Shown: piece by piece, positions 54,805 to 63,551 of the stretch | Position numbering within the stretch: the stretch's first letter is position 1 | Layout: every line of letters starts with the position of its first letter | Assembly (NCBI GenBank): GCA_052244495.1 | Contig: JBQPXH010000006.1 | Length of the DNA: 64,000 bases | Strand: one strand, 5' to 3' | From: Cereibacter_A sp052244495 | Lineage (GTDB): Bacteria; Pseudomonadota; Alphaproteobacteria; Rhodobacterales; Rhodobacteraceae | Program-made: the position numbers and the translations under genes | Notes under the pieces: generated by a model | Database searches by the model: none | Seen by the model: the letters and a program-made list of their open reading frames with translations, nothing else | What the model was told of the DNA's origin: nothing

Positions 54805-55491
54805 TCAATCCCCGAAGCGGAAACCGTGCAGGGCTTGCCCATGTCGGCGCAGCCAGGTCCGGTGCGGGGCATAGTCGGGCATGAGCCGGGCCACCTCTGC
54901 CCAGAAGGCGGGAGAATGGTTCATCTGCGCAAGATGCGCCACCTCGTGCGCGGCGACGTAGTCGAGCACGGGCGGCGGGGCGAGGACGAGCCGCCACGAG
55001 AACATGAGGCAGCCGTCGTGGGTGCAGGATCCCCAGCGCGACCGAGTGTCGCGCAGGGTCAGGCGCGCGTAAGGTCGGCCGAGCATGTGCGCATGCCGGT
55101 CGGACGCGGCCGCGAGCCGCTCGCGCGCGAGCGCCTTCAGGAAGGTGGCGAGCCGCACCGGAACGGACGCTGCCTCGCCGGGGACGAGGATCGAATCGCC
55201 CTCGATCCGGACGGAACGCCCCTTGCCTTCGCGCACCAGCAGCAACCGGCCCTCGACCGGCAGCAGCGTCCCCAGCCCCACGCTCGCCGTGACCGGCACA
55301 TCGGACAGGGCCCGTCGGATCCATCCCTCCTGGTCGCGGACGAAGGCGAGGGCCTCGGCCTCGCGGGCTCTGAGGGGCACCGTCAGCGTCACCCGCCCGT
55401 CAAGCCGCGACACCCGCAGGGAAAAGCGGCGGGCCTGCGCCGAGCGGCGCAGCGTGATGTCGACTGGCGGCGAGCCGGGCAGGACGGGCAT
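54805..55491 (-). CDS. YgjP-like (DUF45, SprT-like) metal-dependent hydrolase
   Basis: A 228-residue protein of the YgjP/DUF45 family. The zinc motif is HExxH in VAAHEVAHLAQMNHSPAFW, with a third histidine in NHSPAFW. The LRDTRSRWGSCTHDGCLMFSWRLVLAPP stretch, seen here in two parts, is the family hallmark. Family members are predicted metalloproteases of uncertain substrate. GGAGATCTCG lies before the ATG. It is divergent from the FYDLN protein gene with a 158-nt spacer. Confidence 0.87.
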   Translation of the reverse strand: MPVLPGSPPVDITLRRSAQARRFSLRVSRLDGRVTLTVPLRAREAEALAFVRDQEGWIRRALSDVPVTASVGLGTLLPVEGRLLLVREGKGRSVRIEGDSILVPGEAASVPVRLATFLKALARERLAAASDRHAHMLGRPYARLTLRDTRSRWGSCTHDGCLMFSWRLVLAPPPVLDYVAAHEVAHLAQMNHSPAFWAEVARLMPDYAPHRTWLRRHGQALHGFRFGD

Positions 55492-55649
55492 CGAGATCTC
55501 CTTCAGCGGCGCCAGATTACTGCCGCGCCGAACGGTGAAAAGCCCTGAAAATCTGCCGGAAGGCGAGGGCCGGAAAGGCTTTGACAGTGCCGGGGGCTTG
55601 TGGCATGGCTCCCCAATTCTGCAGCAGACAGCCTTGCAAGGGGATCACC

Positions 55650-55985
55650 ATGCCCAAGGAAGAATGGGGCACGAAGCGTGTCTGCCCGACGACGGGCAAG
55701 CGCTTCTACGACCTCAACCGCAGTCCCGTCGTCAGCCCCTACACCGGCGAAGTCGTGGACATCGAAAGCGCGCGCCGCAAGGCCGTGGCAGCGGTCATCT
55801 CGCGCGTCGCGCCCGAGAAAGACGATGACGTGCTCGTGGACGACATCGACAACGACGAAGACCTGCTCGACGCCGAAACCAGCGATGATGCCGATGTCGA
55901 TGACGACCTGCTCGAGGACGATTCGGATGACAACGTCTCGCTGGACGACCTGGCCGACGTGGCCGGCGACGACGAGGAAGGTTGA
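55650..55985 (+). CDS. FYDLN acid family protein (TIGR02300)
   Basis: A 111-residue protein. Residues 1-50 are conserved: KEEWGTKRVCPTTGKRFYDLNRSPVVSPYTGEVV in parts, with the FYDLN motif. The C-terminal half is almost entirely Asp and Glu, ending GDDEEG. The family is confined to alphaproteobacteria and its function is unknown. The ATG at 55650 has AAGGGG upstream. A tRNA-Ala gene follows 113 nt downstream. Confidence 0.9.
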   Translation: MPKEEWGTKRVCPTTGKRFYDLNRSPVVSPYTGEVVDIESARRKAVAAVISRVAPEKDDDVLVDDIDNDEDLLDAETSDDADVDDDLLEDDSDDNVSLDDLADVAGDDEEG

Positions 55986-55990
55986 CCGCA

Positions 55991-56018
55991 AGGGGCGTAT
56001 TTTTCCTCTTGCGCCCCT
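55991..56018 (+). terminator. Hairpin after the FYDLN gene
   Basis: AGGGGCG and CGCCCCT pair across a 14-nt U-rich loop and are followed by CTTCG, six bases after the stop codon. Confidence 0.5.
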
Positions 56019-56043
56019 CTTCGTGAGCCTCTAATTACGCCGA

Positions 56044-56063
56044 GCGAACCGGAACCGGTTCGC
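56044..56063. promoter_or_regulatory. Inverted repeat upstream of tRNA-Ala
   Basis: GCGAACCGG-AA-CCGGTTCGC has perfect 9-bp arms 36 nt before the tRNA. It could be a promoter-associated operator or part of a terminator for the FYDLN gene. Confidence 0.35.
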
Positions 56064-56098
56064 ACCCAAGCGGATCCGACAGGGTCCGCACCTCCGGT

Positions 56099-56174
<76 letters not shown>

Positions 56175-56933
56175 AATAAATCCCGAACAATCTGATCCGC
56201 TGACGATGCGGCCTGCAGGGTCAGGCGTTTGCAAGGTCGGGGACGTCGCGCAGGTGGACGCTCCGCACAGATGCCCTGCGGCCCGAGGGGATCTGCCCGG
56301 CAAGGGTTGGGCAGCGGGTCTGCACGTCCCGTCTCCCGGAAGGCGGCAGGCCGCCAACTCCGCCCAGACACACGCGACGTGACTCTGCGGCGGGCTCCCA
56401 CTATCCGGCCGGCGATCCCCAATGGCAGAGGCTTCTCGTCGCGGCGACACGGTGCCTGACGCCTATCCTTCAGGACGACTCGCCTTGCGCCATGCGCTTC
56501 GGTGTCTGTGCGGGCCGGGAGTGAGGCGGCGCATCGATTATCTGCAAGATGCGCACGCCTCCGGAAGCGCGCCCCGCCCTCCGTCGTGCATCATCGCGGA
56601 AGGACGACCGTCCCGTCCCGGCCTGGTCGGACGCCGTAGGCCGTTGCGACAGGCGCAGCCGTTGGGTGGCGGAAAACAACTTCACGTCCCGTCCGTTGCC
56701 CCCGCTCCTCGAAGCGACACATGTGCCGCCGAACGCCGGACCGACAGGCGGCCGCCCTGGGGAACAGGCCGCCTCGGAGCGCGCGGCCACCAATCGTCGA
56801 CCGCACACGCCGAGCGCCGTCCAAGGCAAATCGGCGCCCGAGCGCTCTTTGACATGGATCATGGAGAGACCGAGGCGCGGCGCACTACTGGCTAAAACGG
56901 ATACAACGTTTGCCCCAATAAGCCAGGCTCCGC
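56175..56933 (+). other. 759-nt spacer between tRNA-Ala and napF
   Basis: No credible gene is visible; open frames have poor starts and no recognisable motifs. Two hairpins occur: GCGCATC/GATGCGC (56529-56554) and AGGCGGCC/GGCCGCCT (56746-56774). An FNR-type box is at 56849-56862. I found no second copy of the tRNA 3' end in the window. The rest holds nothing I can name. Confidence 0.5.
56849..56862 (+). promoter_or_regulatory. FNR-type box upstream of napF
   Basis: TTGAC-ATGG-ATCAT matches TTGAT-N4-ATCAA at eight of ten core bases. Its centre is about 78 bp before the napF ATG, leaving room for a class II promoter with the start near 56897. Expected for anaerobic or low-oxygen control of periplasmic nitrate reductase by FnrL. 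Confidence 0.6.
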
Positions 56934-57425
56934 ATGCCCAGCACCGCCACACGCCGCGCTCTCCTGACCGGACATCTCTCCGAGATGCCCCATCCCCGCC
57001 CGCCGGGTGCCGTGGCAACTCAGGCTTTCGCCGACGATTGCACCGGTTGCGGCGACTGCGCCCGTGCCTGCCCGCAGGGCATCATCCTGCGTGACCGCGA
57101 GGGCCTGCCGGTCGTGGACATGCGGGCCGGCGCCTGCACCTTCTGCCGCGACTGCACGCGCGCCTGCCCGACCGGAGCTCTTGCGCCGGCAGAGCCGTGG
57201 AACTGGCGAGCCGAGGTCGGCGCGGGGTGCCTCGACATGGCGGGTATCCCCTGCCGCGCCTGCGAGGACTTCTGTGACCGGGCCGCCATCCGCTTCCGCC
57301 CGCAACTCGGGGGACGCGCCCGTCCCATCATCGACCCAGAGACCTGCACCGGCTGCGGCGCCTGCATCGCGCCCTGCCCCGAGCAGGTCATCCACCTGAC
57401 CCGCAAGGAGATCTGCCGATGCTGA
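56934..57425 (+). CDS. napF: Ferredoxin-type protein NapF
   Basis: A 163-residue cytoplasmic ferredoxin with three [4Fe-4S] sites: CTGCGDCARACPQG, CTFCRDCTRACPTG and CTGCGACIAPCPEQ, plus an intervening CRACEDFCD. NapF helps maturation of NapA before export. The ribosome site is weak. It opens a seven-gene operon in the order napF-D-A-G-H-B-C, the order of E. coli, and overlaps napD by 7 nt. Confidence 0.94.
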   Translation: MPSTATRRALLTGHLSEMPHPRPPGAVATQAFADDCTGCGDCARACPQGIILRDREGLPVVDMRAGACTFCRDCTRACPTGALAPAEPWNWRAEVGAGCLDMAGIPCRACEDFCDRAAIRFRPQLGGRARPIIDPETCTGCGACIAPCPEQVIHLTRKEICRC

Positions 57426-57673
57426 ACATCTGCGGCTGCCTCGTCCAGACCATAGCCGAGTTCACGCCGGACGTCATCGCGGCCATCTCGGCCACCGAAG
57501 GCGGTGCGGTGCACGCGCACCAGCCCGGCCGCATCGTCGTGACCATCGAGGATACCGCCGCGCGCCGGGCCTCGGACCAGATCATGGACCTGCACCAGAT
57601 CCCCGGCGTGATCGGGGTGACACTTGCCTACCATCATTTCGAGGCGCCCGAGGCGGCGCCCGCGACCCTCTGA
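57419..57673 (+). CDS. napD: NapD chaperone for NapA
   Basis: An 84-residue ferredoxin-like-fold chaperone that binds the Tat signal of NapA. It has ICGCLVQTI, PDVIAAISATEGGAVHAHQ and MDLHQIPGVIGVTLAYHHFE, as in NapD. AAGGAG precedes the ATG, which lies within the napF end. napA follows 13 nt downstream. Confidence 0.93.
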   Translation: MLNICGCLVQTIAEFTPDVIAAISATEGGAVHAHQPGRIVVTIEDTAARRASDQIMDLHQIPGVIGVTLAYHHFEAPEAAPATL

Positions 57674-57686
57674 CGGGAGACCCGGT

Positions 57687-60173
57687 ATGACGCTTTCCTC
57701 TTCGCGCCGCTCGTTCCTGAAGGCCACCGCCGCCGCGGCGACGGCCTCCGCGGCCGGCATCCCGCTCGCCGGGCCCGCCCTTGCCGATGCCGTCGGCGAC
57801 ATCCGCTGGGACAAGGCGGCCTGCCGGTTCTGCGGCACGGGATGCTCGGTGCTCGTGGGCGTCAAGGACGGTCGCGTGGTCGCGACCCAGGGCGACCCGG
57901 AGGCGCCGGTCAACCGCGGCCTCAACTGCATCAAGGGCTATTTCCTCTCCAAGATCATGTATGGAAAGGACCGCCTGACCCAGCCCATGCTGCGCAAGAC
58001 CAACGGGGTCTACGACAAGGAAGGCGAGTTCGAGCCCATCTCGTGGGACGAGGCCTTCGACATCATGGCCGAGAAATGGAAGGCCGTGCTGAAGGCCAAG
58101 GGCCCCGAGGCGATCGGCATGTTCGGCTCGGGCCAGTGGACGATCTGGGAAGGCTACGCCGCCTCGAAGCTGATGAAGGCGGGCTTCCGGTCGAACAACC
58201 TCGACCCCAACGCGCGGCACTGCATGGCCTCGGCCGTGGCGGGCTTCATGCGCACCTTCGGCATCGACGAGCCGATGGGCTGCTATGACGACCTAGAGGC
58301 AGCGGACACCTTCGTGCTCTGGGGCTCGAACATGGCCGAGATGCACCCGATCCTGTGGTCGCGCATCACCGACACGCGCCTGACGAAGCCCGGCTGCGAG
58401 GTCCACGTCCTCTCGACCTTCGAGCACCGCTCGTTCGAGCTGGCCGACAACGGGATGGTGTTCACGCCCCAGACCGACCTCGCGATCCTGAACTACATCG
58501 CGAACCACATCATCCAGACCGATGCGGTGAACTGGGACTTCGTGAAAAAGCACACGACGTTCATGAAGACGAAGACCGGCATCGGCTACGGCCTGCGCCC
58601 GACCCATGCGCTCGAGGACGGGGTTGACCCCAAGACCACCGGCGAGATGGAGCCGATCACCTTCGAGGAGTTCAAGGCCGCGGTTTCCGAATATACGCTC
58701 GAGAAGGTGGCGGCGCTGTCCGGCGTGCCGGCCGAGAAGCTGGAGCGTCTGGCGAAGCAATACGCCGATCCGAATCGCAAGGTCATGTCGCTCTGGACCA
58801 TGGGCTTCAACCAGCACACCCGCGGCTCGTGGGTGAACTCGAATGCCTACAACGTCCACCTGCTGGTCGGAAAGATCGCCGAGCCGGGCAACTCGCCCTT
58901 CTCGCTGACGGGCCAGCCCTCGGCCTGCGGCACGGCGCGCGAGGTCGGCACCTTCTCGCACCGCCTGCCCGCCGACATGGTGGTGACGAACCCGGAACAC
59001 CGCGCCCATACCGAGGAACTCTGGGGCCTGCCCGAAGGCACGATCCCGGAAAAGCCCGGCGCGCATGCCGTGCTGCAGAACCGGCTGCTGAAGGACGGCA
59101 AGATCAACGCCTACTGGGTGCAGTGCAACAACAACATGCAGGCCGCGCCCAACATGAACGAGGAAGGTTGGCCCGGCTACCGCAACCCCGAGAACTTCAT
59201 CGTCGTCTCCGATCCCTACCCGACCGTCACCGCGATGGCGGCCGACCTGATCCTGCCCACCGCGATGTGGGTGGAGAAGGAAGGCGCCTACGGCAATGCC
59301 GAGCGGCGCACGCAGTTCTGGCGCCAGCAGGTGGACGCCCCCGGCGAGGCGCGCTCGGACCTGTGGCAGCTGGTCGAGTTCTCGAAGCGCTTCACGGTCG
59401 ATGAGGTCTGGCCGGCCGAGCTGCTGGACCAGAAGCCGGAACTCCGCGGCAAGACGCTCTTTGACCTGCTCTATGCCAATGGCGTCGTGAACCGCTACCC
59501 GCTGGAGGAAACCGCTGAAGGGTTCGGGAACCAGGAAAGCCGCCACTTCGGCTTCTACCTGCAGAAGGGCCTTTTCGAGGAATACGCCTCGTTCGGGCGC
59601 GGCCACGGCCACGACCTGGCCGACTTCCAGACCTACCACCAGGCACGCGGCCTGCGCTGGCCGGTGGTCGAGGGCAAGGAGACGCTCTACCGCTTCCGCG
59701 AGGGCTATGACCCCTACGTCAAGCCCGGCGAGGGCGTCAGGTTCTACGGCAACAAGGACGGCAAGGCGAAGATCATCTTCGCGCCCTACGAGCCGCCGGC
59801 CGAGAGCCCCGATGCCGAGTTCGACCTCTGGCTGGTGACGGGCCGCGTGCTGGAACACTGGCACTCCGGCTCGATGACGCGGCGGGTGCCGGAACTGCAC
59901 CGCGCCTTCCCTTCCGCGGTGGTCTTCATGAACCCGGACGATGCCGAGGCGCGTGGCCTGAAGCGCGGGCAGGAGATCGCGATCTCCACCCGGCGCGGAC
60001 GTGTGCTGAGCCGCATCGAGACGCGCGGGCGCAACAAGATGCCGGAAGGCGTCGTGTTCTTCCCCTGGTTCGACGAGGGGCAGCTGGTGAACCAGCTCAC
60101 GCTCGACGCGACCTGCCCGATCTCGAAGGAGACCGACTACAAGAAATGCGCCTGCAAGGTGGAGCGCGCCTGA
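57687..60173 (+). CDS. napA: Periplasmic nitrate reductase catalytic subunit
   Basis: An 828-residue molybdoenzyme that reduces nitrate to nitrite in the periplasm. The Tat signal is SRRSFLK with a cleavage region near PALADAV. The [4Fe-4S] cysteines are Cys46, Cys49, Cys53 and Cys81. The molybdenum ligand is Cys179 in NARHCMASAVAGF. It binds bis-MGD (GSGQWTIWEG, GSNMAEMHP, TGRVLEHWHSGSMTRR). Length is standard. GGGAG lies before the ATG. Electrons come from NapC and NapB, and possibly NapGH. Confidence 0.97.
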   Translation: MTLSSSRRSFLKATAAAATASAAGIPLAGPALADAVGDIRWDKAACRFCGTGCSVLVGVKDGRVVATQGDPEAPVNRGLNCIKGYFLSKIMYGKDRLTQPMLRKTNGVYDKEGEFEPISWDEAFDIMAEKWKAVLKAKGPEAIGMFGSGQWTIWEGYAASKLMKAGFRSNNLDPNARHCMASAVAGFMRTFGIDEPMGCYDDLEAADTFVLWGSNMAEMHPILWSRITDTRLTKPGCEVHVLSTFEHRSFELADNGMVFTPQTDLAILNYIANHIIQTDAVNWDFVKKHTTFMKTKTGIGYGLRPTHALEDGVDPKTTGEMEPITFEEFKAAVSEYTLEKVAALSGVPAEKLERLAKQYADPNRKVMSLWTMGFNQHTRGSWVNSNAYNVHLLVGKIAEPGNSPFSLTGQPSACGTAREVGTFSHRLPADMVVTNPEHRAHTEELWGLPEGTIPEKPGAHAVLQNRLLKDGKINAYWVQCNNNMQAAPNMNEEGWPGYRNPENFIVVSDPYPTVTAMAADLILPTAMWVEKEGAYGNAERRTQFWRQQVDAPGEARSDLWQLVEFSKRFTVDEVWPAELLDQKPELRGKTLFDLLYANGVVNRYPLEETAEGFGNQESRHFGFYLQKGLFEEYASFGRGHGHDLADFQTYHQARGLRWPVVEGKETLYRFREGYDPYVKPGEGVRFYGNKDGKAKIIFAPYEPPAESPDAEFDLWLVTGRVLEHWHSGSMTRRVPELHRAFPSAVVFMNPDDAEARGLKRGQEIAISTRRGRVLSRIETRGRNKMPEGVVFFPWFDEGQLVNQLTLDATCPISKETDYKKCACKVERA

Positions 60174-60174
60174 C

Positions 60175-60978
60175 ATGCCCGCCCGCCCCGCTTCTCCCAT
60201 CGACCGACGGCGCTTCCTGACGGATGCGGCCCGCGCGGCGGCGGGCTGCGCGGTGGCGGGCACGCTCCTGGCGCTCTACGCCCGCGACGCCCGGGCGCTT
60301 CCGGCCGAGGCGCTGCGCCCGCCGGGGGCGCTGGCCGAAGACGACTTCCTGGGCGCCTGTATCCGCTGCGGCCTCTGCGTCCGGGCCTGCCCCTATGACA
60401 CGCTCTCGCTGGCGGAACTGGGCGAGGGGCCGGCGACCGGCACGCCTTTCTTCACCGCCCGCGAGGTCCCCTGCGAGATGTGCGAGGACATCCCCTGCGT
60501 CGTGGCCTGCCCGACCGGCGCGCTCGACCCCGTCCTGACCGACATCGACGAGGCAAGGATGGGCGTGGCGGTGCTGGTCGATCAGGAGAACTGCCTGAAC
60601 CTGCTCGGGCTGCGCTGCGACGTCTGCTACCGCGTCTGCCCGGCCATCGACGAGGCCATCACGCTGGAAAGCCGCCACAACGCCCGCTCGGGGCATCATG
60701 CGATGTTCCTGCCGACCGTCCATGCCGCACATTGCACGGGCTGCGGCAAGTGCGAGAACTCCTGCGTGCTGCCCGAGGCCGCCATCAAGGTCCTGCCCAC
60801 CCGCCTGGCCCGGGCCACTCCGGCCGGGCACTACCGCCTCGGGTGGGAGGAGATGGAGAAGAAGGGAGCGCCCGTGGTCGAGGGGATCGTGGATCTTCCC
60901 GACCGCATGCCCGAGGCCGCACCGGAAACGGTGCCCGACTTCCAGCCCCTGATGACGCTTCCGGGGGGCAGGCCATGA
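60175..60978 (+). CDS. napG: Ferredoxin-type protein NapG
   Basis: A 267-residue exported iron-sulfur protein with a Tat signal (DRRRFLTDAARAAAG) and four [4Fe-4S] motifs: CIRCGLCVRACP, CEMCEDIPCVVACP, CDVCYRVCP and CTGCGKCENSC. NapG works with NapH to pass electrons from quinol. It begins one base after the napA stop and overlaps napH as ATGA. It is not part of the napKEFDABC operon described from R. sphaeroides DSM158. Confidence 0.93.
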   Translation: MPARPASPIDRRRFLTDAARAAAGCAVAGTLLALYARDARALPAEALRPPGALAEDDFLGACIRCGLCVRACPYDTLSLAELGEGPATGTPFFTAREVPCEMCEDIPCVVACPTGALDPVLTDIDEARMGVAVLVDQENCLNLLGLRCDVCYRVCPAIDEAITLESRHNARSGHHAMFLPTVHAAHCTGCGKCENSCVLPEAAIKVLPTRLARATPAGHYRLGWEEMEKKGAPVVEGIVDLPDRMPEAAPETVPDFQPLMTLPGGRP

Positions 60979-61883
60979 GCATGCACCTCCCCGGCCGCGA
61001 AGCCACGATCCGCAAGGGTTGGATCCGCGCGCATCGCTGGCTGATCCTGCGGCGCTTGTCGCAGGCGGTCTTCCTCGGGCTGTTCCTCCTCGGCCCCTGG
61101 GCCGGGATCTGGTGGGTGAAGGGGAACCTGGCAGCTTCGACGACGCTCGACGTGCTGCCGCTGACCGATCCGCTGGTGCTGCTGCAAGGCCTCGCCGCCG
61201 GGCACTGGCCAGAAGCGACGGCGCTTCTGGGCGCGGGGATCGTGGCCGCCACCTATGCGCTGATCGGCGGGCGGACCTACTGCTCCTGGGTCTGCCCGGT
61301 GAACCCGGTGACGGATGCGGCCCACTGGCTTCACGCCCGGCTCGGCCTGCCGAAGGGCTGGCAGCCCAAGGCCTCCACCCGGCTCTGGCTGCTCGGCACC
61401 GCTATTGCCGTCTCGTCCCTGACCGGCATGATCGCATGGGAGCTGGTCAACCCGGTAACCATGCTGCAGCGCGGGATCGTCTTCGGAGTGGGCGCGGGCT
61501 GGGCGCTGGTCGTCGCGGTCTTTCTCTTCGACCTTCTCGTCGCCCGGCGCGGCTGGTGCGGGAGGCTCTGCCCCGTCGGCGCCTTCTACGGGCTCTTGGG
61601 GTCGAAGTCGCTGCTCCGCGTCTCGGCGGCGAATCGGGCCGCCTGCGACGATTGCATGGACTGCTTCGCGGTCTGTCCCGAGATGGCCGTCATCACACCC
61701 GCCCTGCGCGGCAAGACCGCCGACACGCCGATCATCCTGTCCGGTGACTGCACCAACTGCGGCCGCTGCATCGACGTCTGCGACCGCGACGTCTTCCGCT
61801 TCACCCACCGCTTCGACACGCGCCCCGCTCCGGGCCGCGACGCTGCCACCCCCTGCCCGGCCGGCCCCAGCCGCGCCACATGA
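60975..61883 (+). CDS. napH: Quinol dehydrogenase membrane component NapH
   Basis: A 302-residue membrane protein with four helices (FLGLFLLGPWAGIWWVKG, ATALLGAGIVAATYALIGG, LLGTAIAVSSLTGMIAWEL, WALVVAVFLFDLLV) and cytoplasmic CxxxCP motifs (YCSWVCPVNP and WCGRLCPVG), followed by two C-terminal [4Fe-4S] motifs (CDDCMDCFAVCPE and CTNCGRCIDVC). It oxidises quinol and passes electrons to NapG. It overlaps napG by 4 nt; napB follows after 17 nt. Confidence 0.94.
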   Translation: MSMHLPGREATIRKGWIRAHRWLILRRLSQAVFLGLFLLGPWAGIWWVKGNLAASTTLDVLPLTDPLVLLQGLAAGHWPEATALLGAGIVAATYALIGGRTYCSWVCPVNPVTDAAHWLHARLGLPKGWQPKASTRLWLLGTAIAVSSLTGMIAWELVNPVTMLQRGIVFGVGAGWALVVAVFLFDLLVARRGWCGRLCPVGAFYGLLGSKSLLRVSAANRAACDDCMDCFAVCPEMAVITPALRGKTADTPIILSGDCTNCGRCIDVCDRDVFRFTHRFDTRPAPGRDAATPCPAGPSRAT

Positions 61884-61900
61884 GATCACGGAGACCCGCC

Positions 61901-62347
61901 ATGAAACCGATCGCCTTCCTTGGCGCCCTCGCGCTTCCCGCAGCCCTTCTGGCGGGCCTTGCCCTCGCCCAGTCGCAGGTGCCGCCCCCTGCAGGAGTAG
62001 AAACCCTGCGCGGCGCCGACCCCGATCAGGAGATCGCGACCGCACCCATCTTTCATCAGGACAAGCAGCGCTTCGTCCGGAACTACCGCCTCCAGCCGCC
62101 GCTGATCCCGCATTCGATCGAGAAGTACCAGATCGACATGAAGGCGAATGAGTGCCTCGGATGCCACGAATGGCGCAACGCCGGTGACCGCGGCGCACCG
62201 ACGCTGTCGATGACCCACTACCTGAGCCGCGACAGCGTCCAGTCCGACACCGTCGCGACCCGCCGCTGGTTCTGCAACCAGTGCCACGTTCCGCAGGCCG
62301 ATGCACCGGCCCTGGTCGAGAACCTTTTCCAGCCTTCGGGCGAGTGA
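61901..62347 (+). CDS. napB: Periplasmic nitrate reductase di-heme cytochrome c subunit
   Basis: A 148-residue di-heme cytochrome with a signal peptide (GALALPAALLAGLALAQ) and heme motifs CLGCH (residues 85-89) and CNQCH (125-129). HSIEKYQI and TRRWFCNQCH are typical. It donates electrons to NapA. The start at 61901 has GGAG upstream; an ATG seven codons earlier overlaps the napH stop and lacks a site. Confidence 0.95.
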   Translation: MKPIAFLGALALPAALLAGLALAQSQVPPPAGVETLRGADPDQEIATAPIFHQDKQRFVRNYRLQPPLIPHSIEKYQIDMKANECLGCHEWRNAGDRGAPTLSMTHYLSRDSVQSDTVATRRWFCNQCHVPQADAPALVENLFQPSGE

Positions 62348-62365
62348 GCGCGGAGGACACGAGCG

Positions 62366-63061
62366 ATGACCGACACTTCCCCCCGCCCCGGCCTGATCCG
62401 CCGGATCTGGCGCTTCTTTGCCTCGCCCTCCGGCATCTTCTCGCTGGGCCTGCTGCTCATTGCGGGCTTCGGGGCGGGCATCCTGTTCTGGGGTGGCTTC
62501 CACACCGCGCTCGAGATGACGAACCGCGAGGAATTCTGCGTCTCGTGCCACGAGATGAAGGACAACGTCTTCGTCGAATATCGCGAGTCGCCCCATCGCG
62601 GGAACGGCTCGGGCGTGCGGGCGACCTGCCCCGACTGCCACGTTCCGAAGGAGTGGGGGCCGAAGATGCTCCGCAAGATCAAGGCCTCGAAGGAACTCTA
62701 CGGCCACTTCGTGTCCAAGTCGATCTGGACGCCCGAGAAGTTCGAGGAGCGCCGCATCGAGCTTGCCACCAACGAGTGGACGCGCATGAAGCGGAACGAC
62801 AGCCAGGAATGCCGGAACTGCCACAACTTCGAGTTCATGGACTTCACCCTGCAGGAAAATCGCGCGGCGGCCGATCACCAGCGGGCGATGGACACGGGCA
62901 AGACCTGCATCGACTGCCACCAGGGGATCGCGCACGATCTGCCCGAAGGCGGGCTGGAGCGCTACCACGCGCTGGTTGAGGATCTCGAGCAACGCGGCAT
63001 CATCCCGCCCGAGAACGTGGGTCCGGCGGCCGTTTCCGCCTTCCTGGACGAAACCGACTGA
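62366..63061 (+). CDS. napC: Tetraheme cytochrome c quinol dehydrogenase NapC
   Basis: A 231-residue NapC/NirT-family protein with one N-terminal membrane helix (GIFSLGLLLIAGFGAGILFWGG) and four CxxCH motifs: CVSCH, CPDCH, CRNCH and CIDCH. It oxidises membrane quinol and reduces NapB. It closes the nap operon; a stem-loop follows 13 nt downstream. Confidence 0.96.
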   Translation: MTDTSPRPGLIRRIWRFFASPSGIFSLGLLLIAGFGAGILFWGGFHTALEMTNREEFCVSCHEMKDNVFVEYRESPHRGNGSGVRATCPDCHVPKEWGPKMLRKIKASKELYGHFVSKSIWTPEKFEERRIELATNEWTRMKRNDSQECRNCHNFEFMDFTLQENRAAADHQRAMDTGKTCIDCHQGIAHDLPEGGLERYHALVEDLEQRGIIPPENVGPAAVSAFLDETD

Positions 63062-63074
63062 TCCGCCGCAGGAC

Positions 63075-63107
63075 CCTGCCTCCGGCCGACTTCCGGGCGG
63101 AGGCAGG
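63075..63107 (+). terminator. Terminator after napC
   Basis: CCTGCCTCCG and CGGAGGCAGG form a perfect 10-bp stem with a 13-nt loop just after the nap operon. There is no strong T run. Confidence 0.6.
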
Positions 63108-63217
63108 CTGCGTGGACGTCAGCCATCGGCATCGCGCCGCCTCGGAGCAGGCGATGGCGGAACCGCAAGATGCGGGCGAAGTTGTCTCCGCGGAGTTTCA
63201 TTCTTCGGAGATGCATC

Positions 63218-63472
63218 ATGAAGAAGTTTTTCGTGCTTGTTCCCATCGTGGCCGTCCTCGCCGGCTGTGAGACGGCCGACCAGACCACCGCGGCAAGCGC
63301 CCTTGGCGGAGCGGCCCTCGGCGCGGCTGTTTCCAGCGACGACGACCGGGTGCAGGGCGCGGCGCTCGGCGCGGCCGCCGGCGCGGTCGCGGGCACCCTG
63401 ATCGGGCCGACCGGCAGCGGGACCTGCTATTACCGCAACACCCGCGGCCAGCGCTTCACGGGCCCCTGCTGA
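63218..63472 (+). CDS. Small glycine-zipper lipoprotein
   Basis: An 84-residue predicted lipoprotein with lipobox VLAGC at Cys17. The middle has glycine-zipper-like repeats (ALGGAALGAAVSS, ALGAAAGAVAGTLIG) that could insert into a membrane, and the C-terminus carries two cysteines (GTCYYRNTRGQRFTGPC). It resembles small Rhodobacterales outer-membrane lipoproteins of the 17-kDa-antigen/SlyB type. GGAG precedes the ATG. It stands alone between nap and adenine deaminase with its own terminator. Confidence 0.82.
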   Translation: MKKFFVLVPIVAVLAGCETADQTTAASALGGAALGAAVSSDDDRVQGAALGAAAGAVAGTLIGPTGSGTCYYRNTRGQRFTGPC

Positions 63473-63509
63473 TCCCTAAGCGAACTCAGGTGACGGCTTG
63501 CGCATCAAG

Positions 63510-63536
63510 GGCCCGACCGGCGAGGTCGGGCCTTCT
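63510..63536. terminator. Terminator between the lipoprotein and adenine deaminase
   Basis: GGCCCGACC and GGTCGGGCC form a 9-bp stem around GGCGA, followed by TTCTCC on the plus strand. It serves the convergent genes on both sides. Confidence 0.75.
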
Positions 63537-63551
63537 CCATGCGCACCTGCG

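Noticed and set aside
56229..56895. Several open frames in the tRNA-Ala to napF spacer
   Set aside because: Starts lack ribosome sites and the products are Arg/Pro-rich with no motifs; treated as non-coding.
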